From Riemerella columbina DSM 16469 (lineage in GTDB: Bacteria > Bacteroidota > Bacteroidia > Flavobacteriales > Weeksellaceae): DNA of 50,559 nucleotides. Under the pieces are notes generated by a model. The model did no database searches. It had not been told where the DNA came from and saw only the letters and a program-made list of their open reading frames with translations. Shown piece after piece: positions 42,576 through 50,559 of this stretch. Positions within the stretch are counted from its first letter, which is position 1; the number at the start of each line of letters is the position of its first letter. The DNA lies in contig NZ_KB894223.1 in assembly GCF_000374405.1 (NCBI RefSeq), forward strand, positions 1 to 50,559, read 5' to 3'. The position numbers were made by a program, and so were the translations under genes.

Positions 42576-42607
42576 AAGAAAGGCTACTTCCGAAGAAATA
42601 ACCTTTC
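42576..42607 (-). terminator. UUCG-capped hairpin after the thiamin receptor gene
   Basis: On the minus strand AGAAAGG-TTATTTC, loop TTCG, GAAGTAG-CCTTTCT forms a 14-pair stem including G-U pairs. It lies 24 bases after the receptor stop; the T tail is weak (TTCACTTTATT), so termination is probable but not certain. Confidence 0.6.
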
Positions 42608-42631
42608 TGTAAAAAATGAAAAAATTAATAA

Positions 42632-44746
42632 TTATTGAAACTTGAAACCCATCCCAAATAGGAAATTGATGCCCGCTTGTGGATAGTAATAAGGGGCTGG
42701 AGCGTAGACATAACCATTGTTCACATAGGCTTTGTCAAACAAATTATTCACGAGTAAACTAAAGTCCACTGTGGTTCTATTTAGCCTTAAATGATATTTA
42801 GCATTCAAATCTGTAAGGGAGTAATCATTAAGCAAATACTTTTCGTTTTGAGTATTGTCTAAATATTGTTTCCCTACAAATTGCTGAGCGATACCAAAAG
42901 TGAAATCTTTAAATGGCTTAAATTGTATGCCTAAATTCCCAATCATATTTGGGGATAGTGCAATGTCTGTATCTTTAAGGACGATAGGTTTGCCATTGTC
43001 GTCTAAAGCGTCTAGATTTTTAATTTTATTTTTACTGATGGTGGTGTTTGCTGTCAGTTGAACGCTTTCGAATAATGCTGTGGCAAGTCCTAACTCAATT
43101 CCCATTCGGTAACTTTTAGGAACATTTTTTTGGATGAAAGAGCCTACATTATCAATTAATCCAGAATATACCAACTGGTTTTTGTAGTCCATATAATAGG
43201 CATTGGCAGTAAAGACGATGGTGTTCCACTGTTTCTCTAAGCCCAGCTCCCAGTCGTAGAGGCGTTCTGCTTGTGCTTGTGCATTGTTTTGAAGCGCTCC
43301 TCGGTTGGGTTCTCTATTGGCTACAGCGAACGAGAAAAAGGTTTTTCCACGCGGAATTTTGTAGCTGATACCTGCTTTGGGATTAAAAAACAGCCAGTTT
43401 TTGTCTACTTCTATGGCCTCATCATCACCATCTAAAATGATTTTGGTATCGTAGGTAATATTTCTAAGTTGAAAATCGCCAAAGAGTTCCCATTGGTTGA
43501 GTTTAACAATGGCTTTTGCAAACCCCGAAATCTCGTTTTTTAGCGAGCGGTTGCGGTAGTATTCGTGTTTGTAGATGTTTTTAAACTGTACCGCAGAAAC
43601 ATTGCCATAATGTCTGCCGTAGTACTGATTGGCTACGAGTCCAAAGTTCAAATCCACTTGCTTAAGGTTACCATAAAGCGTAGAAACCACACCGTAGAAA
43701 TCGTTATCTAACCATTTTTTTCTGATGAAATCTGCGCGTGTGATGGTAGCGCCATTAACGATGAGATCAGGTAAAAGATAACTTTTGAACTTTTTATTGG
43801 CTTTATAGTTTTCAAAATAACCCTTGCCCTTGGTATAGTGTAGGGTGGTTTCTAACTGCCACTTCGGCGAAAGCCCCTGTTGCCATAGAAGTTGATAATG
43901 ATTTTGGCGGTAGTTGTCCGTTTCGTTGTCATAGAAATGCATTTTTCCATCAGCGGTTTCATAAATACCGCAAGGGTTGAAAGTGCGGTCTGTTGTAAGG
44001 GTAGCGACATCTATACCATACCATGCTTGGTAGGTTTTCTCTTTTCCTCCGAATGCCAATATTCTGATTTTGGTGTTTTTCTCCTCAAACAGGGCAGAGA
44101 TGTTGTAAGAATCTAAATTTGATGTTGCACGGTCTCGATAGCCATCAGAGTGGATTTTGGTGTATCGTCCCATCACGGCAACACGGTTGTTGAGGATTTT
44201 CCCAGAGTTGAGCTCGGCAGAATATTTATAGGTGTTAAAAGAACCATAGCTGTTATCGGTTTTAAAATAAAATTGATCGGCAGGCGTTTTGGAAATCACA
44301 TTCACGCTGGCACCGAAGGCGGAAACACCATTAGAGGAAGTCCCCACACCGCGCTGAATAACAATCTGAGAGGCTGTACTCGCTAAATCTGGCACATCTA
44401 CAAAGTAAGTCCCCTGCGATTCGGAGTCGTTGTAAGGGACGCCATTCATCATCACATTGATAGAGGTTCCTGCAGACCCCCTAATTCTAAATCCCGTGTA
44501 GCCTACGCCATTTCCTGCATCCGAATTTGAGATGACAGACATCTGATTTTTAAGTAAAATAGGCAAGTCCTGTGCAAGGTTTTTAGACCCTAAATCGCGT
44601 TCTACATTGATGATTTCCTTAGAAATAGGCAATCTTTTTAAAAGTTGAATTTCGGCAATGTCTGTAGCTTTTACAGAGTCTTGTGGCGTTTGTTGAGCCA
44701 AATAAAACGAACTAATGAATAGTCCAGAAAAAATAAATCCTTTCAT
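42632..44746 (-). CDS. TonB-dependent receptor under TPP riboswitch control (probable thiamin uptake)
   Basis: Outer-membrane receptor of 704 aa. A signal peptide (MKGFIFSGLFISSFYLAQ) is followed by a plug with FRIRGSAGTSINVMMNGVPYNDSESQG and SNGVSAFGASVNVISKTP, then a barrel ending in GMGFKFQ; no regulatory-like N-terminal domain. The mRNA leader holds a thiamin pyrophosphate riboswitch, so the receptor should be made when TPP is scarce. It most likely imports thiamin, its phosphates or a pyrimidine/thiazole precursor. This is inferred from regulation; the barrel itself does not reveal the ligand. No inner-membrane thiamin permease or thi gene is adjacent in the window. Confidence 0.93.
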   Translation of the reverse strand: MKGFIFSGLFISSFYLAQQTPQDSVKATDIAEIQLLKRLPISKEIINVERDLGSKNLAQDLPILLKNQMSVISNSDAGNGVGYTGFRIRGSAGTSINVMMNGVPYNDSESQGTYFVDVPDLASTASQIVIQRGVGTSSNGVSAFGASVNVISKTPADQFYFKTDNSYGSFNTYKYSAELNSGKILNNRVAVMGRYTKIHSDGYRDRATSNLDSYNISALFEEKNTKIRILAFGGKEKTYQAWYGIDVATLTTDRTFNPCGIYETADGKMHFYDNETDNYRQNHYQLLWQQGLSPKWQLETTLHYTKGKGYFENYKANKKFKSYLLPDLIVNGATITRADFIRKKWLDNDFYGVVSTLYGNLKQVDLNFGLVANQYYGRHYGNVSAVQFKNIYKHEYYRNRSLKNEISGFAKAIVKLNQWELFGDFQLRNITYDTKIILDGDDEAIEVDKNWLFFNPKAGISYKIPRGKTFFSFAVANREPNRGALQNNAQAQAERLYDWELGLEKQWNTIVFTANAYYMDYKNQLVYSGLIDNVGSFIQKNVPKSYRMGIELGLATALFESVQLTANTTISKNKIKNLDALDDNGKPIVLKDTDIALSPNMIGNLGIQFKPFKDFTFGIAQQFVGKQYLDNTQNEKYLLNDYSLTDLNAKYHLRLNRTTVDFSLLVNNLFDKAYVNNGYVYAPAPYYYPQAGINFLFGMGFKFQ

Positions 44747-44812
44747 TCGTGTAAATTTTTTTTAATTTTAAAATTTAGTTGGAATAAAAGGGGTGTAATT
44801 ATACGATATACC

Positions 44813-44896
44813 AAACTTGGCGTTTTTCCCTAAACAGCATTACCTGTTCTAGGTTCATTGGGTATAATCTCAGCCTGTTACAGCACCCCTTTAGTT
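44813..44896 (-). promoter_or_regulatory. TPP (THI-box) riboswitch
   Basis: Minus-strand RNA reads GGGGTGCTG, then GGCTGAGATTATACCC (the CUGAGA core), AATGAACCT (GAACCU core), ACAGGTAATGCTGT and AGGGAA: the conserved order and spacing of THI boxes. The promoter ends 8 bases before it. Downstream, on the plus strand AAAGGGGTG (44787-44795) is the exact complement of CACCCCTTT (44884-44892), so the 5' aptamer strand can pair with a site 40 nt before the start codon, a possible expression switch. Confidence 0.95.
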
Positions 44897-44903
44897 TCGC
44901 TGG

Positions 44904-44934
44904 CAAAGATAAAATTTTTATCTAAATTGGCAAA
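44904..44934 (-). promoter_or_regulatory. Consensus promoter of the riboswitch-receptor transcript
   Basis: Minus-strand TTTG (44934-44931), 19 bases, then TATCTTTG (44911-44904). Transcription should start near 44899, just before the aptamer. Confidence 0.8.
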
Positions 44935-45045
44935 ATGAAAATTAAATTCAAGATTTGATGATTATGAACTCAATAGTAAGTGCTTTTTATTATTTATAAT
45001 CAATCTAAATGAATGTGAAATTCTGCTTTAAAAAATAAATTTTCT

Positions 45046-45053
45046 TATTTTTG
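45046..45053 (+). promoter_or_regulatory. -7 box of the aconitase gene
   Basis: TATTTTTG matches TAnnTTTG, 40 bases before the ATG at 45094. The remainder of the gap from 44935 shows nothing else. Confidence 0.5.
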
Positions 45054-45093
45054 TGCTAATTTTAATACATTAGAAATAAAATACTTATACAAT

Positions 45094-47373
45094 ATGACTT
45101 TTGATTTAGATATGATCAAGAAAGTTTACGCTGATTTTGAAAACAGAGTAAACGAAGCCAGAGCCTTTATGGGACGCCCTCTGACTTATTCCGAAAAAAT
45201 TCTTTGCTCGCATTTGTTTGCAGAGCAAAAACCAGACGCATTTAAAAGAGGTGAAACATATGTAGATTTTGCACCCGATAGAGTAGCGATGCAAGATGCC
45301 ACCGCACAGATGGCATTATTACAGTTTATGCAAGCGGGTAAACCTCAAGTTGCAGTACCATCTACTGTGCATGCGGATCACTTGATTCAGGCGAAAGTAG
45401 GAGCTGATAAAGATTTGCAAGAAGCAGAAAATAAAAATAATGAAGTGTATCAATTCCTACAATCGGTGTCTAATAAATACGGAATCGGCTTCTGGAAGCC
45501 AGGAGCAGGGATTATCCACCAAGTGGTATTAGAAAACTACGCTTTCCCAGGGGGGATGATGATTGGTACCGACTCGCACACGCCGAATGCTGGTGGACTA
45601 GGTATGGTAGCGATTGGTGTTGGTGGTGCTGATGCCGTAGATGTAATGGCAGGAATGCCTTGGGAACTTAAATTCCCTAAAATGATAGGAATTAAATTAA
45701 CAGGAAAATTAAGTGGCTGGACAGCACCTAAAGATGTGATTCTAAAAGTAGCGGGTATCCTTACTGTGAAAGGAGGAACTGGTGCAATTGTAGAATACTT
45801 TGGGGAAGGTGCAGAAGAACTATCTTGTACTGGTAAAGGTACCATCTGTAATATGGGTGCTGAGATTGGTGCTACAACTTCTATCTTCGCTTATGATGAT
45901 AATATGAGCCAATACCTTCGTTCTACTGATAGAGCGGATTTAGCAGAAGAGGCAGATAAAATTAAACATGTGCTTCGTGCTGATAAAGAGGTATACGAAA
46001 ATCCAGAACAATACTACGATCAAGTTATCGAAATTAATTTATCTGAATTAGAACCTCACTTAAATGGGCCGTTCTCACCAGATATCGCAACACCGATTTC
46101 TAAAATGAGAGAAGTGGCTGAGAAAAATGGATGGCCAACTAAAGTGGAAGTGGGTTTAATAGGTTCTTGTACTAACTCTTCTTACGAAGATATCTCTCGT
46201 GCAGCTTCCGTAGCAAAACAAGCGAAAGAGAAAAATTTAAAAGTAGCAGCAGAATATACCATCACCCCAGGATCTGAGCAAGTAAGATATACTGTGGAAA
46301 GAGATGGTTATCTAGATACTTTCGACCAAATTGGAGGTAAAGTATTTGCTAACGCTTGTGGGCCATGTATTGGTCAATGGGCTAGAGAAGGTGCAGAAAA
46401 ACAAGAGAAAAACACCATTGTTCACTCATTCAACAGAAACTTCTCAAAAAGAGCTGATGGTAACCCTAATACTTACGCTTTCGTAGCGTCACCAGAATTG
46501 GTAACTGCATTAGCAATTGCGGGGGATTTAACTTTTGACCCAAGAAAAGACAAACTTAAAAACGAAAACGGTGAGGAGGTTCTTTTAGATGAACCTCAAG
46601 GTTTTGAATTACCTCCAAGGGGGTTTGATGTAGACGATCCAGGCTATATTGCACCAGCCGAAGATGGTTCTAAGGTTCAAGTAAAAGTATCGCCAGAATC
46701 AGATAGACTACAATTGTTAGAAGCGTTCCCAGCATGGGACGGGGATAATGTTTATGGTGTTAAATTATTGATTAAAGCCTACGGTAAGTGTACTACCGAC
46801 CATATTTCTATGGCAGGACCATGGTTGAAGTACAGAGGACACTTGGATAATATTGCCAATAATACATTGATTGGAGCCGTAAACGCTTACAATATGGAAA
46901 CCAATAAGGTTAAAAACCAATTGAATGGGGAGTATATGGAAGTGCCTGCGTCTGCAAGAGCTTATAAAAAAGCGGGAGTTAAAACCATTATCGTAGGGGA
47001 CAATAACTATGGTGAGGGATCTTCTCGTGAGCACGCAGCGATGCAACCAAGACACCTTGGGGTAATGGCAGTATTGGTAAAATCTTTTGCGCGTATCCAC
47101 GAAACCAACCTTAAGAAGCAAGGGATGTTGGCATTAACTTTTGCTAACGAAGCGGATTACGACAAAATTCAAGAAGATGATACCTTTAACTTTGTAGATT
47201 TACAAGATTTTGAACCAGCAAAACCATTAACTATCGAAGTGGTACACGCAGATGGTTATAAAGATATTGTAATGGCAAACCATACTTATAATGAAGGTCA
47301 GATTGCTTGGTTTAAGGCAGGTTCTGCATTGAACTTAATTAAGCAACAAAGCAAAAATGAAAATAACGCATAA
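45094..47373 (+). CDS. Aconitate hydratase, mitochondrial type
   Basis: Interconverts citrate and isocitrate in the TCA cycle using a 4Fe-4S cluster. At 759 aa it matches the mitochondrial-type aconitase found in Bacteroidetes rather than AcnA (about 890) or AcnB. Cluster cysteines: [17 protein letters not shown] (about residue 360) and [16 protein letters not shown] (about 425-428). Other motifs are [20 protein letters not shown] and, in the swivel domain, [23 protein letters not shown] (split here: [10 protein letters not shown]). Standard initiation, own -7 box and own terminator. Confidence 0.96.
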   Translation: MTFDLDMIKKVYADFENRVNEARAFMGRPLTYSEKILCSHLFAEQKPDAFKRGETYVDFAPDRVAMQDATAQMALLQFMQAGKPQVAVPSTVHADHLIQAKVGADKDLQEAENKNNEVYQFLQSVSNKYGIGFWKPGAGIIHQVVLENYAFPGGMMIGTDSHTPNAGGLGMVAIGVGGADAVDVMAGMPWELKFPKMIGIKLTGKLSGWTAPKDVILKVAGILTVKGGTGAIVEYFGEGAEELSCTGKGTICNMGAEIGATTSIFAYDDNMSQYLRSTDRADLAEEADKIKHVLRADKEVYENPEQYYDQVIEINLSELEPHLNGPFSPDIATPISKMREVAEKNGWPTKVEVGLIGSCTNSSYEDISRAASVAKQAKEKNLKVAAEYTITPGSEQVRYTVERDGYLDTFDQIGGKVFANACGPCIGQWAREGAEKQEKNTIVHSFNRNFSKRADGNPNTYAFVASPELVTALAIAGDLTFDPRKDKLKNENGEEVLLDEPQGFELPPRGFDVDDPGYIAPAEDGSKVQVKVSPESDRLQLLEAFPAWDGDNVYGVKLLIKAYGKCTTDHISMAGPWLKYRGHLDNIANNTLIGAVNAYNMETNKVKNQLNGEYMEVPASARAYKKAGVKTIIVGDNNYGEGSSREHAAMQPRHLGVMAVLVKSFARIHETNLKKQGMLALTFANEADYDKIQEDDTFNFVDLQDFEPAKPLTIEVVHADGYKDIVMANHTYNEGQIAWFKAGSALNLIKQQSKNENNA

Positions 47374-47395
47374 AGTTTTCATAATTATATAGAGG

Positions 47396-47430
47396 AAAAG
47401 CGTACTGAAGTTTCGGTACGCTTTTTTTTG
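47396..47430. terminator. Terminator between aconitase and trmB
   Basis: AAAAGCGTAC (47396-47405) pairs with GTACGCTTTT (47416-47425), then more T; the A-rich left flank lets it also serve the convergent trmB. Confidence 0.88.
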
Positions 47431-47455
47431 TGTTATAAAATAAAATTTAAATTAA

Positions 47456-48133
47456 TTACTTTAGCCTAAATTTAATATAAGTAATGGTTTTGCCTTTGGC
47501 AGAGAATAAGCCTTCGTAGTAAGTTTGGATGTCTCTAAGAAGTGGTGTTTCTGGGTCATACTCTGGTGCACCATAAATATCATGGTGGGCTGTGATGATG
47601 TCATGCCCCAAACCTTGCAATATGCCCAAAGTATAACCATGTAAAAATTCTGAGTCAGTTTTTAGGTGGATGATGCCCTCAGGTTTTAAGATTTGTTGAT
47701 ATTTATTAAGGAATTCAGGGTTGGTAAGGCGGTGCTTGGTTCTACGGTATTTTATTTGAGGGTCTGGAAAAGTAATCCAAATCTCATCAATTTCATTGGC
47801 TTTAAAACATTGATTGATAAGTTCTATTTGCGTTCTTAAAAAAACAACATTATCCAATCCTTTTTCAATGCCTTTTTTTGCACCAAACCAAAATCTTGCC
47901 CCTTTGATATCCACACCAATAAAGTTTTTATTTGGAAATGCTTCGGCCAGTCCTACGCTATATTCTCCTTTGCCACAGCCTAGTTCTAAGACAATAGGAT
48001 TATTGTTTTTAAAGACTTTTTCTCGCCATTGTCCAGCCATGGGGTAGCCAGAAAGTGCCTCCTCTCGGGTTGGTTGAAATACATTTTTTAATACTTTATT
48101 TTCGGCAAAGCGTGCCAATTTATTTTTTCCCAC
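47456..48133 (-). CDS. trmB: tRNA (guanine-N7-)-methyltransferase
   Basis: Methylates G46 of tRNA with S-adenosylmethionine. The SAM site is VLELGCGKGEYSVGLAEAFP (split: LELGCGKGE), followed by FIGVDIKGARFW, and the catalytic/tRNA-binding stretch ITFPDPQIKYRRTKHRL (about residues 140-156). The frame opens at TTG 48163, but that TTG is part of the TATTTTTG promoter box, so translation should start at GTG 48133 (V-G-K-N-K-L-A-R-F), giving 225 aa in line with relatives. Confidence 0.93.
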   Translation of the reverse strand: MGKNKLARFAENKVLKNVFQPTREEALSGYPMAGQWREKVFKNNNPIVLELGCGKGEYSVGLAEAFPNKNFIGVDIKGARFWFGAKKGIEKGLDNVVFLRTQIELINQCFKANEIDEIWITFPDPQIKYRRTKHRLTNPEFLNKYQQILKPEGIIHLKTDSEFLHGYTLGILQGLGHDIITAHHDIYGAPEYDPETPLLRDIQTYYEGLFSAKGKTITYIKFRLK

Positions 48134-48160
48134 AGTATAATAGATTAAATTCTGAATGTG

Positions 48161-48168
48161 CAAAAATA
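48161..48168 (-). promoter_or_regulatory. -7 box of trmB
   Basis: Minus-strand TATTTTTG, 27 bases before GTG 48133; it overlaps the upstream TTG codon and thereby decides the start. Confidence 0.55.
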
Positions 48169-48253
48169 CATATTCTTTATAAGATTTCGTTACTCCTTTT
48201 AGTTTAATGGATTGATATCTCTAGTATTCTAAAGTATTTTAAAATAATTTTCC

Positions 48254-48261
48254 TATTTTTG
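48254..48261 (+). promoter_or_regulatory. -7 box of the DPP-IV-type peptidase gene
   Basis: TATTTTTG matches TAnnTTTG, 22 bases before the ATG at 48284. Confidence 0.5.
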
Positions 48262-48283
48262 GCTTAATTAAAATTTTAATTCG

Positions 48284-50431
48284 ATGAAAATAAATAAAGG
48301 ATACTTTATTGCTCTAGCGATTTCGGTGCTAGTGCCTGCACAAAAACAAAAATATACCATGCAACAAGCGGTCAATGGGCTGCATTCGGATTTGGCGGTG
48401 GAAGCCCTCTATGGTTTAGATTGGGTAAAGGGCGAACACGGCTATATTCAGCAAGTGAAAAATGGGTATACTATTACACAATATCCGTCTATGAAGCAAG
48501 ATACGCTGGTTTCGGTATATCAAATCAATCAAAACCTTACCAATGGTAAGAAAATGACAGGTATACCAAGGCTGAATTTTTTAGATGCTAAACACGCCTA
48601 TTTTTCTCAGAACAATCAATATTTTGTCTTAGATAAAAACCAAAATGGGTGGCAATTGAAGCCTTGGGAAGCTTTACCAGAAAAAGCGGAACACATTACG
48701 CTTTTGTCCGATAACAAAACTTTTGTGTATACAGTAGATAATAATTTATATGCTCAGAAAGAGGGCGTAAAGACTACGATTACCAATGAAACCAATGAGA
48801 ATATCATCAGTGGGCAGTCGGTGCATAGAAATGAATTTGGGATTGATGGGGGTGTTTTCCCAGCACCTAATGCTGAAAAAGTAGCGTTTTATAAAATGGA
48901 TCAAACCATGGTGAAAGATTATCCCATTATTGATTGGAGTACTACACCAGCAGTAAATAAAAATATTAAATATCCTATGGCGGGGGATACTTCGCATCAA
49001 GTGCGTATTGGGGTGTATGATTTTAAAACCCATCACACTCAATTTTTAAATATTGATGGCGATAAAGAGCAGTACCTTACAGCCGTATCGTGGAGTCCAG
49101 ATTCTAAATATGTATTTGTAGGCGTACTGAACAGAGATCAAAATCATCTTAAAATGAACCAGTACGATGCTAAAACGGGGCAGTTGGTTAAGACTTTGTT
49201 TGAAGAAAAGAACAGCAAATATGTAGAGCCTGAACACCCAATGCAGTTTTTACCCAATTCGGATAAGGACTATATTTGGCAAAGCCAGCGCGATGGATTT
49301 AATCACCTCTACCTCTATAACTTAAATAAAGGCTTAGTAGGGCAATTGACTAAAGGCGATTGGCTGGTAACCGATGTGCTGGGCTTTAATCCAAAACAGA
49401 AAGAAATTTATATCACGACGACTAAAGGCAGTCCGTTGGAAAGGCAAGTGTATAAAGTGAATTGGAACACTAAAAAATTAACGCCTATTACAAAAGTGGA
49501 GGCTTATCATAGAGGGACTTTAAATGAGGATGGCACCCTGTTACTAGACACTTATACGAATGCAACCACACCAAGAAACATCGAGTTGATTGACACGCAA
49601 AATCTTAAACATCAATCGGTTTTTTCGGCAAAAAATCCATTAGAAAACTTTGAACAACCTCAAGTTAAAAATGTTACATTAAAAGCAGATGATGGTACAC
49701 CATTGTACGGTAAGTTAATTTTACCCATAAATTTTGATGCGTCTAAAAAATACCCTGTGATTGTTTACCTCTATGGTGGACCACACGCACAGCTGATTAC
49801 CAATACCTTCCCAGAAACTGGAAATTTATGGTACGATTATCTGGCTCAAAGAGGCTATGTGGTATTTTCTATGGATAACAGAGGCTCTTCTAACCGAGGG
49901 TTTAAATTTGAGTCGGCAACACATCGTCAATTAGGAACTTTAGAAATGGAAGACCAATTGAAAGGTGTGGAATATTTAAAATCTTTGCCGTATGTAGATG
50001 CAGACAGAATGGGGGTGCATGGCTGGAGTTTTGGTGGGTTTATGACGACAAGTTTAATGCTTCGTCACCCTGGAGTGTTCAAAGTTGGGGTAGCAGGTGG
50101 ACCAGTGATAGATTGGAAAAAATACGAAATTATGTATACCGAACGCTATATGGATACGCCACAGCAAAATCCAGACGGCTATGCTAAGGCTAATTTATTA
50201 GATAAAATCCAAAATTTAGAGGGTAAATTATTATTGATTCATGGCACTCAAGATGATGTGGTGGTGTGGCAACATACCATTGATATGCTAAAATCAGCGG
50301 TAGACCAACAGAAGCAGCTGGATTACTTTGTATATCCGGGACATGCCCATAATGTGCGAGGGAAAGACAGAGTACATCTGATGCAAAAAATCACCGATTA
50401 TTTTGATTTGTATCTTAAAGATAAGAAATAA
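48284..50431 (+). CDS. Dipeptidyl peptidase IV-type serine peptidase (S9 family)
   Basis: Exported prolyl-oligopeptidase-family enzyme, 715 aa, probably periplasmic, releasing dipeptides with Pro or Ala at position 2. A signal peptide (MKINKGYFIALAISVLVPAQ) precedes a beta-propeller domain (about 30-460) and an alpha/beta hydrolase domain. The triad is visible: Ser in HGWSFGGFMTT (about residue 584), Asp in HGTQDDVVVW (about 661) and His in PGHAHNVRG (about 693). The YGGPHAQ oxyanion segment is present. Peptide-based nutrition fits with the organism's SusC/SusD and TonB transport systems. Two insertion-sequence-like ends follow closely. Confidence 0.93.
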   Translation: MKINKGYFIALAISVLVPAQKQKYTMQQAVNGLHSDLAVEALYGLDWVKGEHGYIQQVKNGYTITQYPSMKQDTLVSVYQINQNLTNGKKMTGIPRLNFLDAKHAYFSQNNQYFVLDKNQNGWQLKPWEALPEKAEHITLLSDNKTFVYTVDNNLYAQKEGVKTTITNETNENIISGQSVHRNEFGIDGGVFPAPNAEKVAFYKMDQTMVKDYPIIDWSTTPAVNKNIKYPMAGDTSHQVRIGVYDFKTHHTQFLNIDGDKEQYLTAVSWSPDSKYVFVGVLNRDQNHLKMNQYDAKTGQLVKTLFEEKNSKYVEPEHPMQFLPNSDKDYIWQSQRDGFNHLYLYNLNKGLVGQLTKGDWLVTDVLGFNPKQKEIYITTTKGSPLERQVYKVNWNTKKLTPITKVEAYHRGTLNEDGTLLLDTYTNATTPRNIELIDTQNLKHQSVFSAKNPLENFEQPQVKNVTLKADDGTPLYGKLILPINFDASKKYPVIVYLYGGPHAQLITNTFPETGNLWYDYLAQRGYVVFSMDNRGSSNRGFKFESATHRQLGTLEMEDQLKGVEYLKSLPYVDADRMGVHGWSFGGFMTTSLMLRHPGVFKVGVAGGPVIDWKKYEIMYTERYMDTPQQNPDGYAKANLLDKIQNLEGKLLLIHGTQDDVVVWQHTIDMLKSAVDQQKQLDYFVYPGHAHNVRGKDRVHLMQKITDYFDLYLKDKK

Positions 50432-50442
50432 AGAAAAGACAC

Positions 50443-50547
50443 TATCCCACAAAGTGTGTAAGTTAAAAAGAGAGTCTTAGGTTTTATAGTCTAAGTCTTT
50501 GGTCATTATAAGGGTAGTATCTCATAAACTGTGTAAGTTAAAAAGAG
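50443..50547. repeat. Two 30-bp direct repeats resembling insertion-sequence ends
   Basis: 50443-50472 and 50518-50547 agree at 27 of 30 bases and share the block TGTGTAAGTTAAAAAGAG; they lie 75 bp apart in the same orientation. The TGTGTAA core recalls terminal repeats of IS256-like elements. The second copy probably begins an element that continues beyond the window; the first may be a relic end. No transposase is visible before the edge. Confidence 0.6.
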
Positions 50548-50559
50548 GTTTTGAAAACT

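Noticed and set aside
48134-48163. TTG start for trmB
   Set aside because: It overlaps the TATTTTTG promoter box; GTG 48133 gives the family's usual N terminus.

Overview
The window reads as a chromosomal segment of an AT-rich Flavobacteriales bacterium, most likely family Weeksellaceae (the Riemerella / Chryseobacterium / Bergeyella neighbourhood). Supporting signs are promoters of the Bacteroidetes type (TTTG, about 19-21 bases, then TAnnTTTG), no obvious Shine-Dalgarno sequences, a SusC/SusD pair, several TonB-dependent receptors, bacillithiol synthesis (BshC), the exosortase XrtF pair and an IPExxxVDY protein next to rnc and pyk. The genus is inferred, not proven. I recognised no rRNA, tRNA or CRISPR array.

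Layout. 1-6400: an orphan SusC/SusD nutrient-uptake operon and a putative porin whose promoter and start codon lie inside the operon's terminator hairpin. 6441-11418: a ParE/RelE-type toxin-antitoxin pair, bshC, a LysM/substrate-binding fusion and fabD. 11420-15784: a very AT-rich accessory island on the minus strand. In transcription order it has a strong promoter, a leader of about 275 nt, a 112-residue peptide precursor with a nitrile-hydratase-like leader and a hydrophobic Pro-rich tail, a SagB-type dehydrogenase, a membrane protein, a short ABC ATPase, a structured gap bounded by inverted repeats, and a small membrane protein. It abuts a sigma-factor gene cut off after region 2. This is the best candidate for an undescribed system: a RiPP-like peptide maturation and export cassette with no YcaO, radical SAM or lanthipeptide enzyme in the window. 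Two genes in the island appear to have single-base frame breaks near their 5' ends.

15932-30425: a lipoprotein, clpB, the acpP-fabF-rnc-IPExxxVDY-pyk operon (minus), a plus-strand run folE-cysS-aroC and two thioredoxin-like proteins, a YkvA protein, a 315-bp array of 21-bp repeats, pth, and the xrtF pair. 30474-40182: a nitroreductase, a sulfurtransferase, a decayed TonB-receptor pseudogene, an intact TonB receptor, a small membrane protein, asd, a cation efflux protein, a cluster of short palindromes and a GH3-family protein.

40264-50559: rplK-rplA-rplJ-rplL as a free-standing operon without nusG or rpoBC beside it; a TonB receptor under a TPP riboswitch (probable thiamin or thiamin-precursor uptake); aconitase; trmB; a DPP-IV-type peptidase; and two 30-bp direct repeats resembling insertion-sequence ends at the right edge.

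Recurrent theme: promoters at 15463-15493, 42479-42509 and 44904-44934 all show TTTG, exactly 19 bases, then TAnnTTTG. This gives an internal yardstick for start-site choices elsewhere in the window.
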